From VRUE01 sp963753245 (GTDB lineage Bacteria > Actinomycetota > Thermoleophilia > Solirubrobacterales > 70-9), in contig CAVWBK010000005.1 in the NCBI GenBank assembly GCA_963753245.1, positions 186,001-250,000 of the forward strand: DNA of 64,000 nucleotides. The letters are read 5' to 3'. This document shows positions 47,978-57,080 of this stretch, piece by piece. A program made the position numbers and the translations under genes. The notes under the pieces were generated by a model. It was not told the DNA's origin, did not search any database, and saw only the letters and a program-made list of their open reading frames with translations. The number at the start of each line of letters is the position of its first letter. Positions within the stretch are counted from its first letter, which is position 1.

Positions 47978-48020
47978 CTTGCGGCTTCAGTGGCGATTGA
48001 GATCCGAGCCGTCTGGGAAC

Positions 48021-48947
48021 ATGCAAGTCAGCCCCGGGATGCTCTGCGCCGCCATAGATATCGGCTCGAATACGACTCGAGTGCTCGTCGCAGAGCCGGT
48101 GGATGGTCAGTTGAAAAAGGTGATGGAGCAGCGCGCCTACACCCGCATCAACAAAGCGCTGGGCCGCGACGGCGAGATCCTGCCCGAGAAGATCGCGGAG
48201 GTGTCGGAGCTCGTCGCCACCCAGGTGCGCCTTGCCCGCGAGCTCGGCGCCGAGACGATCCGCGCGGTCGCTACCGCGGCGGTGCGCGAGGCCAGCAACG
48301 GTGAGCGCGCGGCGAAGCAGATCGGCCGCGCCGCCGGAGTCGAGGTCGAGATCCTCAGCGAGCAGGAGGAGGGGCGGCTCTCCTTCATCGGGGCGACCAA
48401 GACGCTCGGGCATCCGGTTGGCGGCCAGATCGGCGTTGTCGATGTCGGCGGCGGCTCGACCGAGGTGATCCTCGGCACCGTGCCCGGCGGTGCCCAGGAG
48501 GTGCGCTCCTGGAAGGTCGGATCCGGGGCCCTGGCCGATGAGCTGTTGGCCTCCGACCCGCCCTCAGCGGCCGAGATTCGCAAGGTCCGCGACCGCATCG
48601 ATGATCTCTTTGAGGGGGTTGAGATCGAGCGCCCCGCGCAGGCAGTGGCGGTCGGCGGCTCGGCCACCTCGCTGCGGCGCCTGGTCGGCGCCGTCCTTGA
48701 GTACGAGACGCTCGAGCGGGGGATCCGCGTCCTCTGCGGGGACCCCGCGGCCGACGTCGCGCGCCGCTTTGAGCTCGACCCCGAGCGGGTACGGATCCTC
48801 GCCACCGGCGTTCTGCTGCTCGAGAAGCTCTCCGAGTTGCTCGGCCAGCCGCTGCAGATCGGCAAGGGCGGTCTGCGCGAGGGGGTCGTGCTAGACCTGC
48901 TAAATGGCAAGTCAAACGGCTCCTCGCCGCAGCGCCTCGCCGCCTAG
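48021..48947 (+). CDS. Ppx/GppA family phosphatase (exopolyphosphatase)
   Basis: ASKHA-fold enzyme (308 aa) that removes terminal phosphate from polyphosphate or hydrolyses pppGpp. AAIDIGSNTTRVLVAE opens the fold, GVVDVGGGSTEVILG the second phosphate loop, and AVGGSATSLRRLVGAVL a third conserved stretch. The C-terminal HD-like domain of long Ppx is missing, as in short actinobacterial Ppx. ATG 48021 or 48039 could both be used. It lies between phoU and the CHAD genes. Confidence 0.9.
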   Translation: MQVSPGMLCAAIDIGSNTTRVLVAEPVDGQLKKVMEQRAYTRINKALGRDGEILPEKIAEVSELVATQVRLARELGAETIRAVATAAVREASNGERAAKQIGRAAGVEVEILSEQEEGRLSFIGATKTLGHPVGGQIGVVDVGGGSTEVILGTVPGGAQEVRSWKVGSGALADELLASDPPSAAEIRKVRDRIDDLFEGVEIERPAQAVAVGGSATSLRRLVGAVLEYETLERGIRVLCGDPAADVARRFELDPERVRILATGVLLLEKLSELLGQPLQIGKGGLREGVVLDLLNGKSNGSSPQRLAA

Positions 48948-49085
48948 GGTCCCAGGCCCAAGGATCAGAGAGTGGGCCGCAAAGACGGCGCCTTGGGGTT
49001 CGGGGGAAGGCAGTCTGTCCACCCGGCGTGCCTGGCGAGGGAGCGAGGTCAGGCGCGAGGGGCGAAAGTACCTGCACCTGGGCGA

Positions 49086-49114
49086 TTGAGCAGCCTCGCG
49101 TGCTCGGCTAGCCT
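49086..49114 (+). promoter_or_regulatory. Leaderless promoter of the CHAD genes
   Basis: TTGAGC (49086-49091) and TAGCCT (49109-49114) are separated by 17 nt, and the GTG start at 49122 lies 7 nt after the -10, so transcript and reading frame should begin together. Confidence 0.6.
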
Positions 49115-49121
49115 GGCGTAG

Positions 49122-49598
49122 GTGGCCCGAGCGCGCGCAATAACCGATCTGCAGTGCGAGGGGTCCTTCGGGCTCGCCGCGGCGCGGGTGATCGAGATCC
49201 GCGCCGCAGAGGTGTTCGCCCATTCCCCCGGTGTGCTTGAGCTGGATGACGTCGAGCCGCTGCACGACATGAGGGTCGCGACCCGGCGCCTGCGGGCGGC
49301 GCTGGAGTTATTTCGGCCCTGTTTCCCACGCAAACGCTACCGGCGCGTGATCCGGCCATTGAAGGCACTCGCTGCGGCGCTCGGTGAGCGCCGCGATCGC
49401 GACGTTGCGATCGGCCTCCTGCTGCAGTACACCGCCGTGGCGCCCGCGGCCGACCGCGGCCGGTTAGAGATCCTGATCGCCAGGCTGCGCGAAGAGCAGC
49501 AGCGGGCCAACGATGTGCTCGCCGGTTTCCTCATCGAGGAGGGCTTGGCCGAGCTGGCGCTGCGCCTCGAGGAGCTCGCGGGGGCGGCGCGGGGATGA
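49122..49598 (+). CDS. CHAD-domain protein, N-terminal half
   Basis: A 158-residue helical protein with the first CHAD signature LHDMRVATRRLRAALELF (about residues 47-64) and RRDRDVAIGLLLQY. CHAD domains bind polyphosphate via conserved basic residues and normally span about 300 residues in one chain, built from two four-helix bundles. This protein is only the first bundle; the second is in the next gene, overlapping by 4 nt. It lies between ppx/gppA and ppk. Confidence 0.85.
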   Translation: MARARAITDLQCEGSFGLAAARVIEIRAAEVFAHSPGVLELDDVEPLHDMRVATRRLRAALELFRPCFPRKRYRRVIRPLKALAAALGERRDRDVAIGLLLQYTAVAPAADRGRLEILIARLREEQQRANDVLAGFLIEEGLAELALRLEELAGAARG

Positions 49599-50041
49599 AG
49601 CCGCGCAGGGTCAAGGGGATCGACCCGGGTGCCAGCCTGCGTGTCAACGCCGCGCGGGTTCTCGCAACCCGACTCGAGGAGCTAAACGAGCTCGCCGCCG
49701 AGGCACTAGAGCCGTCGGGAGAAACGGCCCAGCACGATATGAGGATCGTCGCAAAACGCCTGCGCTACATACTTGAGATCAGCGCTCCCTGTCTGGGGCC
49801 CGAGGCCGAGGCGGCACGCCGGGTGGCGCGGCGGCTGCAGGGCGTGCTCGGCGAGATCCACGACTGCGACGTGATGGCGCCCAGGATTGCTGGGATCACC
49901 TCGGTCGAAGCGCTCCTGCGAACTCGCCGCGAGCTTCACTTTGCCCGCTTCCGCGAGCTGCTCCTCGCCGAGGAGACCCAAAGGGCGCTGGAGGGCGCTT
50001 TTCTCAAGCCGGCGCTGAGCAAGGCGCGGGGACGAGGCTAG
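49595..50041 (+). CDS. CHAD-domain protein, C-terminal half
   Basis: A 148-residue helical protein carrying the second CHAD signature QHDMRIVAKRLRYILEIS (about residues 47-64) and LGEIHDCDVMAPRI. Its ATG lies inside the stop of the first half, and the two chains together (306 residues) equal one full CHAD domain. They probably form an obligate heterodimer. Convergent with the GNAT gene, overlapping it by 4 nt. Confidence 0.85.
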   Translation: MKPRRVKGIDPGASLRVNAARVLATRLEELNELAAEALEPSGETAQHDMRIVAKRLRYILEISAPCLGPEAEAARRVARRLQGVLGEIHDCDVMAPRIAGITSVEALLRTRRELHFARFRELLLAEETQRALEGAFLKPALSKARGRG

Positions 50042-50523
50042 GTTTCGCCCCCGAGCCGGGCCAGATCATCGCCCTCGAGACGCAGCATGCGCCACTGCTC
50101 CAAGCGCTGAGCTCCGAGCCCGTCGTAGAAGTCGAGGGCCAGCTGGTTCCACTCAAGTGCTGCCCATTCGATCCGCGGGCAGCCGCGCTCAAGCGCCAGC
50201 GCCGCGACCCGCGCGAAGAGCGCGCGCCCAACCCCACCCTCGCGGCTCGCCGGCCTGACATAGATGTCCTCGATCCAGATCCCCGCCTCGCACTCAAAGG
50301 TTGAGAAGCTGCCACAGATGATCGCGTAGCCGATTATCTCGCCGTCGCTTTCGGCGATCAGTGCCTCGGCGCTCTTGACCTCAAACAGTGAGCGGCGCAG
50401 GCGCTCGGCGTCGCCGTTGACCTGATCGCCAAGTTTCTCGTAGGTGGCGAGCTCGACGATCAGCGCATAGAGGCGCTTCACGTCTGCCTCTCTCGCCTCG
50501 CGGATCCGCAGGTTCTCGGCCAT
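50038..50523 (-). CDS. GNAT family N-acetyltransferase
   Basis: Acetyl-CoA-dependent acetyltransferase (161 aa). IREAREADVKRLYALIVELATYEKLGDQV at the start, WIEDIYVRPASREGGVGRALFARVAALA with the CoA pyrophosphate loop (R/G-x-x-G-x-G/A type), and WNQLALDFYDGLGAQRLEQWRMLRLEG place it near diamine/spermidine acetyltransferases. ATG 50523 is used since TACCGT ends 6 nt upstream of it. Confidence 0.87.
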   Translation of the reverse strand: MAENLRIREAREADVKRLYALIVELATYEKLGDQVNGDAERLRRSLFEVKSAEALIAESDGEIIGYAIICGSFSTFECEAGIWIEDIYVRPASREGGVGRALFARVAALALERGCPRIEWAALEWNQLALDFYDGLGAQRLEQWRMLRLEGDDLARLGGET

Positions 50524-50529
50524 CGGCAA

Positions 50530-50535
50530 ACGGTA
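50530..50535 (-). promoter_or_regulatory. Possible leaderless -10 of the GNAT gene
   Basis: TACCGT on the minus strand ends 6 nt before the ATG; no RBS or clear -35. Confidence 0.35.
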
Positions 50536-50683
50536 TCCGCCAGACCATCCCGGCGTGGCGGTCGCCTGCCCGCCCCCTCCCGTACACAAGATCTTCACCG
50601 CGCCTTTGCCGACCCTTCACATGTTTTCCCTGCTATTTGCGGAATCTGGAGGGGATCGAAATGAATCAGAAAGGGAGACGCCG

Positions 50684-52948
50684 ATGACTTCCCGAGTTGA
50701 CATGCATTGCCATTCGACCGCCTCGCAGCTCTCGCGGCTGGGAGTCCAGCGCAGCCTCGGTTTGCCCGAGTGCGCCACACCACCCGAGGAGGTCTATGCC
50801 CTGGCCAAGCGGCGCGGGATGGACTTCGTGACGATCACCGACCACGACACAATCGACGGCTGCCTGGAGTTGAGCGATCGTCCAGACTGCTTCATCTCTG
50901 AGGAGCTGACCGCCCGCTTCGCCGGTGAGCCCCAGGCTGTGCACGTCCTCTGTTATGGGATCACTCCTGGAGATCACGAGTGGCTGCAGGCACATTCCGG
51001 CGACCTTGAGGCCTGCGCCGCCTACCTTGACCAAAACGGGATCGTTTGCGCTCTCGCGCATCCCTTCTATAACGTCGGCGCTCCCCTAACCCGCCGCCAC
51101 CGCCGCCGCCTCGCCGAGCTCTTCCCGATCTGGGAGGTGCGCAACGGTTCGCGGGCGGCGGAGCTCAACATGCCCGCGGTCGTTTATGTCGAAACTCGGG
51201 CGGGCACCGGCATCGGCGGCTCTGACGACCATGCCGGCGTGGATATCGGCCGCACCTGCACCGAGGCTCCGGCCGCCTCTACGCCGGAAGAGTTTCTGGG
51301 CCATATACGGCGCGGCGCCGGGGTCGGTCCCGGCGGTGAGCAGGGCAGCGCCGCCAAGTGGGCGCACGCTGCGATGGCCCTCGCGACCCGCGCCCTCACC
51401 CTCGATGGACGGACCGGGGGTGAGGGCGCACCCGATCCCGCCGCGGTCCTGAAGATGGCTCAGCGGGTGATCGGCGAGGGCGCCGCCCGCGAGGGCAAGA
51501 TCGCCACCGACCTCGGCCCCGACGATGCCCGTGCGCTGCTTGAGTCATGGCTTTCCTCGGTTGGCATGGCACTGCGCGGGCGCGAGCTGATCGAGCATCT
51601 GCAGTCGGACCGCTTCTCCCACGCCGATCTCTACCGCCGCGCTCGCCGGATCCATGAGCGGCGCCTGCGCGCGGCGATCGAGAAAGGAACCGAGGCGGCG
51701 CTTGCCGGCGACCCGACGGCCGCCTTCGGCAGTCTCTTCGAGGCGGTATTGCCGGCGATTCCATACGCCCCGGCGAGCGCCTTCCTCGGCGCCGAGAAAG
51801 CGAAGCTCTCAGCTGCCGGGGAGCTGCCCAGAGTTGCCCTGATCGCCGATGGGATCGAGAGCATGCACGGAGTCACCGGCACGATCGAACAGATCCGCGA
51901 GCTCGGCGTCCCGGACTTTGAGGTCGAGGTGATCGGAACCGACCCCGGTGTCGATCGCCGCCTGCCCGCCGCGGCTTCGCTCGAGGTTCCCTTCTATGAG
52001 GGCATGAGGCTCGGAGTACCGTCCCTACCCGACCTGGTCGAGACCCTCGCCGAAGGTCGCTATGACCTCCTCCACGTCTGCACCCCGGGGCCGGCCGGGG
52101 TCAGCGCCACCCTGCTCGCTCGGATCACCGGGCTGCCGCTGGTCGGCAGCTACCACACCGAGCTCGCCGCCTACGCGGCGCTGCGCAGCGGTGAGGAGAG
52201 CCTGGGGCTGATGGCGCGCGCCGCACTCGGCGCCTTCTATGCAGCGCCTTCGCTGGTCCTCTCACCGAGCCCGGCGGCCGATCGTTCGTTGATCGCACTC
52301 GGCACCGAAACGGGACGGATCGCCCGCTGGGAGCGCGGTGTGGACCTCTCACTCTTCGATCCCAGCCGCGGTGATCGCGATGCCTTCCCCGGCGAGATCA
52401 AGGTGCTCTACGCCGGTCGCCTCACCCGGGAGAAGGGGGCCGAGCTGCTCGCCGAGAGCTTCCTGCGGGCCCATGCCGCCGATCCGCGCCTCCACCTGCT
52501 ACTCGCCGGCGGTGGGCCCGAGGAGGATGAGCTGCGGGCGCGACTGGGCCAGGATGCGACCTTCCTTGGCTGGCTCGAGGGCGAGGATTTGGCGCGCGCC
52601 TACGCCAGCGCTGACCTCTTCCTCTTCTGCTCAGAGACCGACACCTACGGTCAGGTCGTGGTCGAGGCCGGAGCCAGCGGTCTACCGGTGGTTGCCGTCG
52701 CCACCGGGGGCCCGACATCGCTGATCGAGAACCGCCACACCGGCCTGCTCTGCAACCCCGATCCCGACCACATCGCCGGCTCCGTCCTCAAGCTTGCCTC
52801 CTCGCCGCTCTTGCGGCGCCAACTCGGAGCCGCCGGCGCGCGCGCTGCGGGCGAGCGCTCCTGGCGACGCGCCCTGGGCCAGCTCGCCGAGGGCTACGCT
52901 CGGGTGCTGAGGGACCGCGGGGGGCAAGCGGCCGCCCGCGCCGCCTGA
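50684..52948 (+). CDS. PHP-domain phosphoesterase fused to GT4 glycosyltransferase
   Basis: A 754-residue two-domain protein. The N-terminal PHP metallophosphoesterase (about 1-215) has DMHCHSTASQ, TITDHDTIDG, ALAHPFYN and GIGGSDDHAGVD as metal ligands. A helical linker (about 225-370) precedes a GT-B glycosyltransferase of family 4 with GSYHTELAAYAAL, VLYAGRLTREKGAELLAESF and FCSETDTYGQVVVEAGASGLPVVA. The ATG at 50684 has GGGAG upstream. The acceptor is unknown; a phosphorylated glycoconjugate would suit both domains. Confidence 0.85.
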   Translation: MTSRVDMHCHSTASQLSRLGVQRSLGLPECATPPEEVYALAKRRGMDFVTITDHDTIDGCLELSDRPDCFISEELTARFAGEPQAVHVLCYGITPGDHEWLQAHSGDLEACAAYLDQNGIVCALAHPFYNVGAPLTRRHRRRLAELFPIWEVRNGSRAAELNMPAVVYVETRAGTGIGGSDDHAGVDIGRTCTEAPAASTPEEFLGHIRRGAGVGPGGEQGSAAKWAHAAMALATRALTLDGRTGGEGAPDPAAVLKMAQRVIGEGAAREGKIATDLGPDDARALLESWLSSVGMALRGRELIEHLQSDRFSHADLYRRARRIHERRLRAAIEKGTEAALAGDPTAAFGSLFEAVLPAIPYAPASAFLGAEKAKLSAAGELPRVALIADGIESMHGVTGTIEQIRELGVPDFEVEVIGTDPGVDRRLPAAASLEVPFYEGMRLGVPSLPDLVETLAEGRYDLLHVCTPGPAGVSATLLARITGLPLVGSYHTELAAYAALRSGEESLGLMARAALGAFYAAPSLVLSPSPAADRSLIALGTETGRIARWERGVDLSLFDPSRGDRDAFPGEIKVLYAGRLTREKGAELLAESFLRAHAADPRLHLLLAGGGPEEDELRARLGQDATFLGWLEGEDLARAYASADLFLFCSETDTYGQVVVEAGASGLPVVAVATGGPTSLIENRHTGLLCNPDPDHIAGSVLKLASSPLLRRQLGAAGARAAGERSWRRALGQLAEGYARVLRDRGGQAAARAA

Positions 52949-52967
52949 GCGCGGCGGAGCGCCGAGG

Positions 52968-55067
52968 GTGTCTGGGTACGATGGGCGGATCGACGACCCG
53001 AGCCTCTATTTCAATCGCGAGCTCTCCTGGCTTGACTTCAACCAGCGGGTGCTTGAACTCGCCGAGGACCCGGCCGTGCCGTTGCTCGAGCAACTCCGCT
53101 TCTGCGCGATCTATGCCTCCAACCTCGATGAGTTCTTCATGGTCAGAGTCGCCGGGCTATTCGACCAGCTCGACGCCGGAATCGATGCCCGCGGGCCCGA
53201 CGGTCTCACCCCGGCCGAACAGATCGACGCGATCCAGGCCCGCGTCCTTGAGCTCGACCGACGCCTGCACTCCTGCTTTGAGGGGATGCTCAGCGAAATG
53301 GAGCAGGACGGGATCCGCGTCGTCTCGCTCGAGAGCGCGACCGCGGCCGAGCGTCGCGAGATCGACGCCCGCTTCCACGATCAGGTCTTCCCGGCTCTGA
53401 CGCCGCTCGTGATCGGACTCGGGCGGCCCTTTCCCTACATCTCAAACCTCTCGCTCAGCCTGGGTGTCTTGCTGCGTGACCCTGAGAGCGGCACCGAGAT
53501 CATCGCCCGCGTCAAGGTGCCGAAGGAGCTGCTCGGCCGCTTCCTGCCCCTCGGTGAGGACGGCACCGCCTTCGTCCCGCTCGAGGAGGCGATCGCCGCC
53601 AACCTCGACAGTCTCTTCCCGGGCACCGAGGTCATCGACCACGGGTATTTCCGGGTCACCCGCGACGCCGACTTCAACATCTCCGACGAGGCCGACGACC
53701 TGCTGCAGGCGGTCCAGGACGAGATTCGTCGGCGTCGCTTCGGTGAGGTCGTGCGGCTGGAGATCGGCGCCGGGATGAACCCGAAGCTGCGCGCGCAGCT
53801 GATCGCCGCGCTGCGCCTCGAGGACCGCGAGGTCTATGACGTCGATGGCTTGATCGATCTCGGCGACCTCGGCAAGGTGGCCGATGTGCCCGGCAAGGCG
53901 GAGCTGCGCTATCCGCCCTGGACGCCGGTCACCCAGGCGCGGTTGCAGGGCGAGGACGAGGAGCCGGTCGACATGTTCGCCGCGATTCGCCAAGCCGACG
54001 TCCTCGTCCACCATCCCTATGACTCATTCACGACCTCAGTCGAGCGCTTTGTCGAGCAGGCCGTCGCCGATCCCGACGTGCTGGCGATCAAGCAGACGGT
54101 GTATCGGACCAGCGATGACTCGCCGCTCGTCCCCTCACTGATCCGCGCCTCTGAACGCGGCAAGCAGGCGGTCTGCATGGTCGAGCTCAAAGCGCGCTTT
54201 GATGAGGAGGCCAACATCCACTGGGCCAAGTCCCTGGAGGAGGCGGGTGTGCATGTTGTCTACGGCATTCCCGGCTTAAAGACCCATGTCAAGGCGATCC
54301 TCGTCGCCCGTCGCGAGGGCGATCGCGTGCGCGAGTACGTCCACGTCGGAACCGGCAACTACAACCCGACCACGGCACGCCTCTACACCGACGTCGGCCT
54401 CTTCACCGCCGATCCTGAGATCGGCGCTGACGTCGCCGAGATGTTCAATTTCCTGACCGGGTACGGCCGGCCGGCCCGCTACCGGCGGGTGCTGGTCTCG
54501 CCGACCACGATGCGCGACCGCTTCCTGGCCGAGATCGAGGCGACCGTCGCCGCCCATCTCGCCGGCGAAGAGTCGCGGATCGCGCTGAAGATGAACTCGC
54601 TGGTCGACGCGCGCTGCATCCAGGCCCTCTATCAAGCCTCACAGGCCGGGGTCCGGGTTGACCTAAACGTGCGCGGCATCTGCTGTTTGCGCCCCGGCGT
54701 CCCCGAGGTCTCAGAGAACATCCGTGTCGTCTCGGTCGTCGGTCGCTTCCTCGAGCACTCGCGCGTCTATGCCTTCCAGCGCGGCGAGCAGACCCTGGTG
54801 TTGATGGGCTCCGCCGACATGATGCCCCGCAACCTCGACAGCAGGGTCGAGTTGGTCGCCCCGGTCGAAGATCCCGAGCTGCGCGCCGAGCTGCTCGATG
54901 TGCTCGAGCGCAGCCTGGCCGATAACTCAAGCGCCTGGCAGCTGGACCCAAGCGGTGCATGGCAGCGGCTCAGCCCCGGCGAGGAGGAGCCTCGCAGCGT
55001 TCAGGCCGAGCTGCGCGAGCGCCACGCCGCGCGCGCCGCCGAGCATCTGGCCGCAGCCGCGGGCTAA
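52968..55067 (+). CDS. ppk: Polyphosphate kinase 1
   Basis: Membrane-associated enzyme that polymerises ATP gamma-phosphate into polyphosphate (699 aa). N domain NRELSWLDFNQRVLELAED; catalytic regions PYDSFTTSVERFVEQAVADPDVLAIKQTVYRT, and GLKTHVKAILVARREGDRVREYVHVGTGNYNP with the phospho-His (GLKTH). C-terminal VVGRFLEHSRVYAF contains the second conserved His. The GTG at 52968 is the assumed start; the conserved region begins at about residue 9. Confidence 0.97.
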   Translation: MSGYDGRIDDPSLYFNRELSWLDFNQRVLELAEDPAVPLLEQLRFCAIYASNLDEFFMVRVAGLFDQLDAGIDARGPDGLTPAEQIDAIQARVLELDRRLHSCFEGMLSEMEQDGIRVVSLESATAAERREIDARFHDQVFPALTPLVIGLGRPFPYISNLSLSLGVLLRDPESGTEIIARVKVPKELLGRFLPLGEDGTAFVPLEEAIAANLDSLFPGTEVIDHGYFRVTRDADFNISDEADDLLQAVQDEIRRRRFGEVVRLEIGAGMNPKLRAQLIAALRLEDREVYDVDGLIDLGDLGKVADVPGKAELRYPPWTPVTQARLQGEDEEPVDMFAAIRQADVLVHHPYDSFTTSVERFVEQAVADPDVLAIKQTVYRTSDDSPLVPSLIRASERGKQAVCMVELKARFDEEANIHWAKSLEEAGVHVVYGIPGLKTHVKAILVARREGDRVREYVHVGTGNYNPTTARLYTDVGLFTADPEIGADVAEMFNFLTGYGRPARYRRVLVSPTTMRDRFLAEIEATVAAHLAGEESRIALKMNSLVDARCIQALYQASQAGVRVDLNVRGICCLRPGVPEVSENIRVVSVVGRFLEHSRVYAFQRGEQTLVLMGSADMMPRNLDSRVELVAPVEDPELRAELLDVLERSLADNSSAWQLDPSGAWQRLSPGEEEPRSVQAELRERHAARAAEHLAAAAG

Positions 55068-55094
55068 GCTCTCTTCGACGCCCAGCGGTGCGAT

Positions 55095-55100
55095 TAGGAT
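55095..55100 (+). promoter_or_regulatory. Leaderless -10 of the DUF47-pit operon
   Basis: TAGGAT ends 6 nt before the GTG at 55107, with no RBS. Confidence 0.45.
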
Positions 55101-55106
55101 GGGCCG

Positions 55107-55727
55107 GTGCCGCGCCTCTCCTTACTGCCCCGCGATCGCACCTTCTTTGACCTCTTCATCCAGGCTGGCCAGAACACCGTGCATGCGGCGCGCCTACTCG
55201 ATGAGATGATGAATGCCTGGCCCGATGACGGCGGTCTCGGCCGCGAGATCCTCAAGGCAGAGCAGGAGGGTGACCGAATCACCCACGACATCGTCAAGCG
55301 CCTCAACTCGACCTTCGTCACACCGATCGATCGCGAGGACATCTACGGGCTGGCGACCCAGATGGATGACATCGTCGATTACACCGAGGAGGCAGCCGAC
55401 TTCCTCGCTCTCTACAAAATCGAGGCGCCGATGGTTCAGGCGCAGGCGCTGACCAAGGTACTGGTCGAATCCTGCGAACAGCTTTCGGGCTGCCTCGAGC
55501 ACCTGCCTGACTTCAAGGATCTCGACCGCTACTGGATCGAGATTCACCGGCTCGAGAACGACGGGGACCGGATCTCGCGCGATGCGGTCGCCTCGCTTTT
55601 CTCCAACGCGATCGATCCGATGGTCGTGATCCGCTGGAAGGACATGTTCGCGGTCTTGGAGAACGCGATCGATGCGACCGAGACCGCGGCGCAGATCATT
55701 GAGGGCATCGTCATCAAGAACTCGTGA
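55107..55727 (+). CDS. DUF47 (PhoU-like) family protein
   Basis: Helical PhoU-related protein of 206 residues, typically paired with Pit transporters as a regulatory partner. FIQAGQNTVHAARLLDEMM, AEQEGDRITHDIVKRLNSTFVTPIDREDIYGLATQMDDIVDYTEEAADFL and WKDMFAVLENAIDATETAAQIIEGIV are hallmarks. GTG start; the pit start overlaps its stop by 4 nt. Confidence 0.92.
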   Translation: MPRLSLLPRDRTFFDLFIQAGQNTVHAARLLDEMMNAWPDDGGLGREILKAEQEGDRITHDIVKRLNSTFVTPIDREDIYGLATQMDDIVDYTEEAADFLALYKIEAPMVQAQALTKVLVESCEQLSGCLEHLPDFKDLDRYWIEIHRLENDGDRISRDAVASLFSNAIDPMVVIRWKDMFAVLENAIDATETAAQIIEGIVIKNS

Positions 55728-56821
55728 GCTCTGACGTAATCCTCGTTCTCGTCGTCGGCACCGCGCTCGCCTTCGACTTCACCAATGGCTTTCACGACAC
55801 GGCCAATGTTGTCGCTACGGCGATATCGACCGGCGCCGCTCGGCCCCAGGTCGCGATCGGAGTCGCTGCGCTGCTCAACTTCGTCGGCGCCTTCATCTCG
55901 ATCTCGGTGGCGGCGACGGTCGCCAATGATGTGGTCAACCCGGCGCTGATCAGCCCCACCGTTGTCTTCGCCGGCCTGATCGGAGCGATCGCCTGGAACC
56001 TGATCACCTGGTCATTCGGGCTGCCATCGAGTTCCTCGCATGCGTTGATCGGCGGTGTGGTCGGCTCGGCCGTCGCCGCCGCGGGCCTCGATGCCGTCCT
56101 CGCCGATGGCCTGGTCGGCAAGGTGTTGATCCCAGCGGTGCTCACCCCGATTCTCGCCTTCCTCGTCGCCGTCTTGTCGATCGCGATCATCTACCGGGTA
56201 GTAGGCCGCCAAAAACCGGGCACGGTCACCCGCGGCTTTCGCTACGGGCAGGTCATCTCCGGCAGTCTGCTGGCGCTCGCCCATGGGACCAACGATGCGC
56301 AGAAGACGATGGGGGTGATCACCCTGGCGCTGGTGGCCAACGGCACTCTGGGGGCGAACGCAGACCCGCCTCTCTGGGTGATCATCTCGGCGGCGAGTGC
56401 GATCGCGCTGGGAACCTACAGCGGTGGCTGGCGCACCATCAATGCCACCGGCACCAAGATAATCAAGATGGACGCCGCGCAGGGTTTCTCGGCGCAGGGC
56501 GCGGGAGCGGCCGTGATTCTGGCTTCGACTCATTTCGGTTTCCCGCTCTCCACCACCCACGTGATCAACGGTGGCGTGATGGGCGCCGGCGCCGGCAAGC
56601 GGGTCTCCGCGGTCCGCTGGGGTGTGGCGGGGAACATCGCCACCGGCTGGGCCCTGACCCTTCCGGCGTCCGCGGCGATCGGAGCGGCTGCCTATGGCCT
56701 CTCACACATATTTGGCAGCGGCGCTCTGGGGCCAATCCTGGTCGCCCTGATGACGGTCTCCCTCATCGTTGCCGTCTTTGTCAGGCGCTCGCATCGGGGA
56801 GTCCCGGCTCCGGCGAGCTGA
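55724..56821 (+). CDS. pit: Low-affinity inorganic phosphate transporter Pit
   Basis: PiT-family symporter (365 aa) with about ten membrane helices. The two family signatures are present: FDFTNGFHDTANVVATAISTGAARP near residue 12 and ALAHGTNDAQKTMGVI near residue 182, with GLPSSSSHALIGG and FPLSTTHVINGGVMGAG as the inverted-repeat partners. GTG start overlapping the DUF47 gene. Confidence 0.96.
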   Translation: MSSDVILVLVVGTALAFDFTNGFHDTANVVATAISTGAARPQVAIGVAALLNFVGAFISISVAATVANDVVNPALISPTVVFAGLIGAIAWNLITWSFGLPSSSSHALIGGVVGSAVAAAGLDAVLADGLVGKVLIPAVLTPILAFLVAVLSIAIIYRVVGRQKPGTVTRGFRYGQVISGSLLALAHGTNDAQKTMGVITLALVANGTLGANADPPLWVIISAASAIALGTYSGGWRTINATGTKIIKMDAAQGFSAQGAGAAVILASTHFGFPLSTTHVINGGVMGAGAGKRVSAVRWGVAGNIATGWALTLPASAAIGAAAYGLSHIFGSGALGPILVALMTVSLIVAVFVRRSHRGVPAPAS

Positions 56822-57060
56822 TGATCGCGGATCTGATCGAGACCAAGGACCTGGCCGAAACTGTGGTCGCCTCCTTGGTCGCCGGAATCGGCCTTGCGGT
56901 GATCTTTTCCGTCGCGATCTGGGGCGCTGCGCGTTTCGTCGAGCTCAGCCGCGGCGAGCGGCCGCTCGCCGCCGGAGGGGCGGCGATTCTGGCCGCCGTA
57001 GCGCTGGCTCTCACCCTCGCCTGCGTGGCGCTTGGCATCGTCCTCATGACCAGGAAGTGA
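56821..57060 (+). CDS. Small membrane protein downstream of pit
   Basis: A 79-residue protein with two membrane helices (about 12-38 and 50-75), a short basic connector (ELSRGERPL) and an MTRK end. Its ATG shares one base with the pit stop, so it is co-translated. Family unknown; it may be a Pit accessory, which is guesswork. Confidence 0.6.
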   Translation: MIADLIETKDLAETVVASLVAGIGLAVIFSVAIWGAARFVELSRGERPLAAGGAAILAAVALALTLACVALGIVLMTRK

Positions 57061-57074
57061 GACCGCCCTACAAT
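57046..57074 (+). promoter_or_regulatory. Leaderless promoter of the 57081 gene
   Basis: ATGACC (57046-57051) and TACAAT (57069-57074) are 17 nt apart, and the ATG follows 6 nt after the -10. Confidence 0.55.
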
Positions 57075-57080
57075 TCCTGG

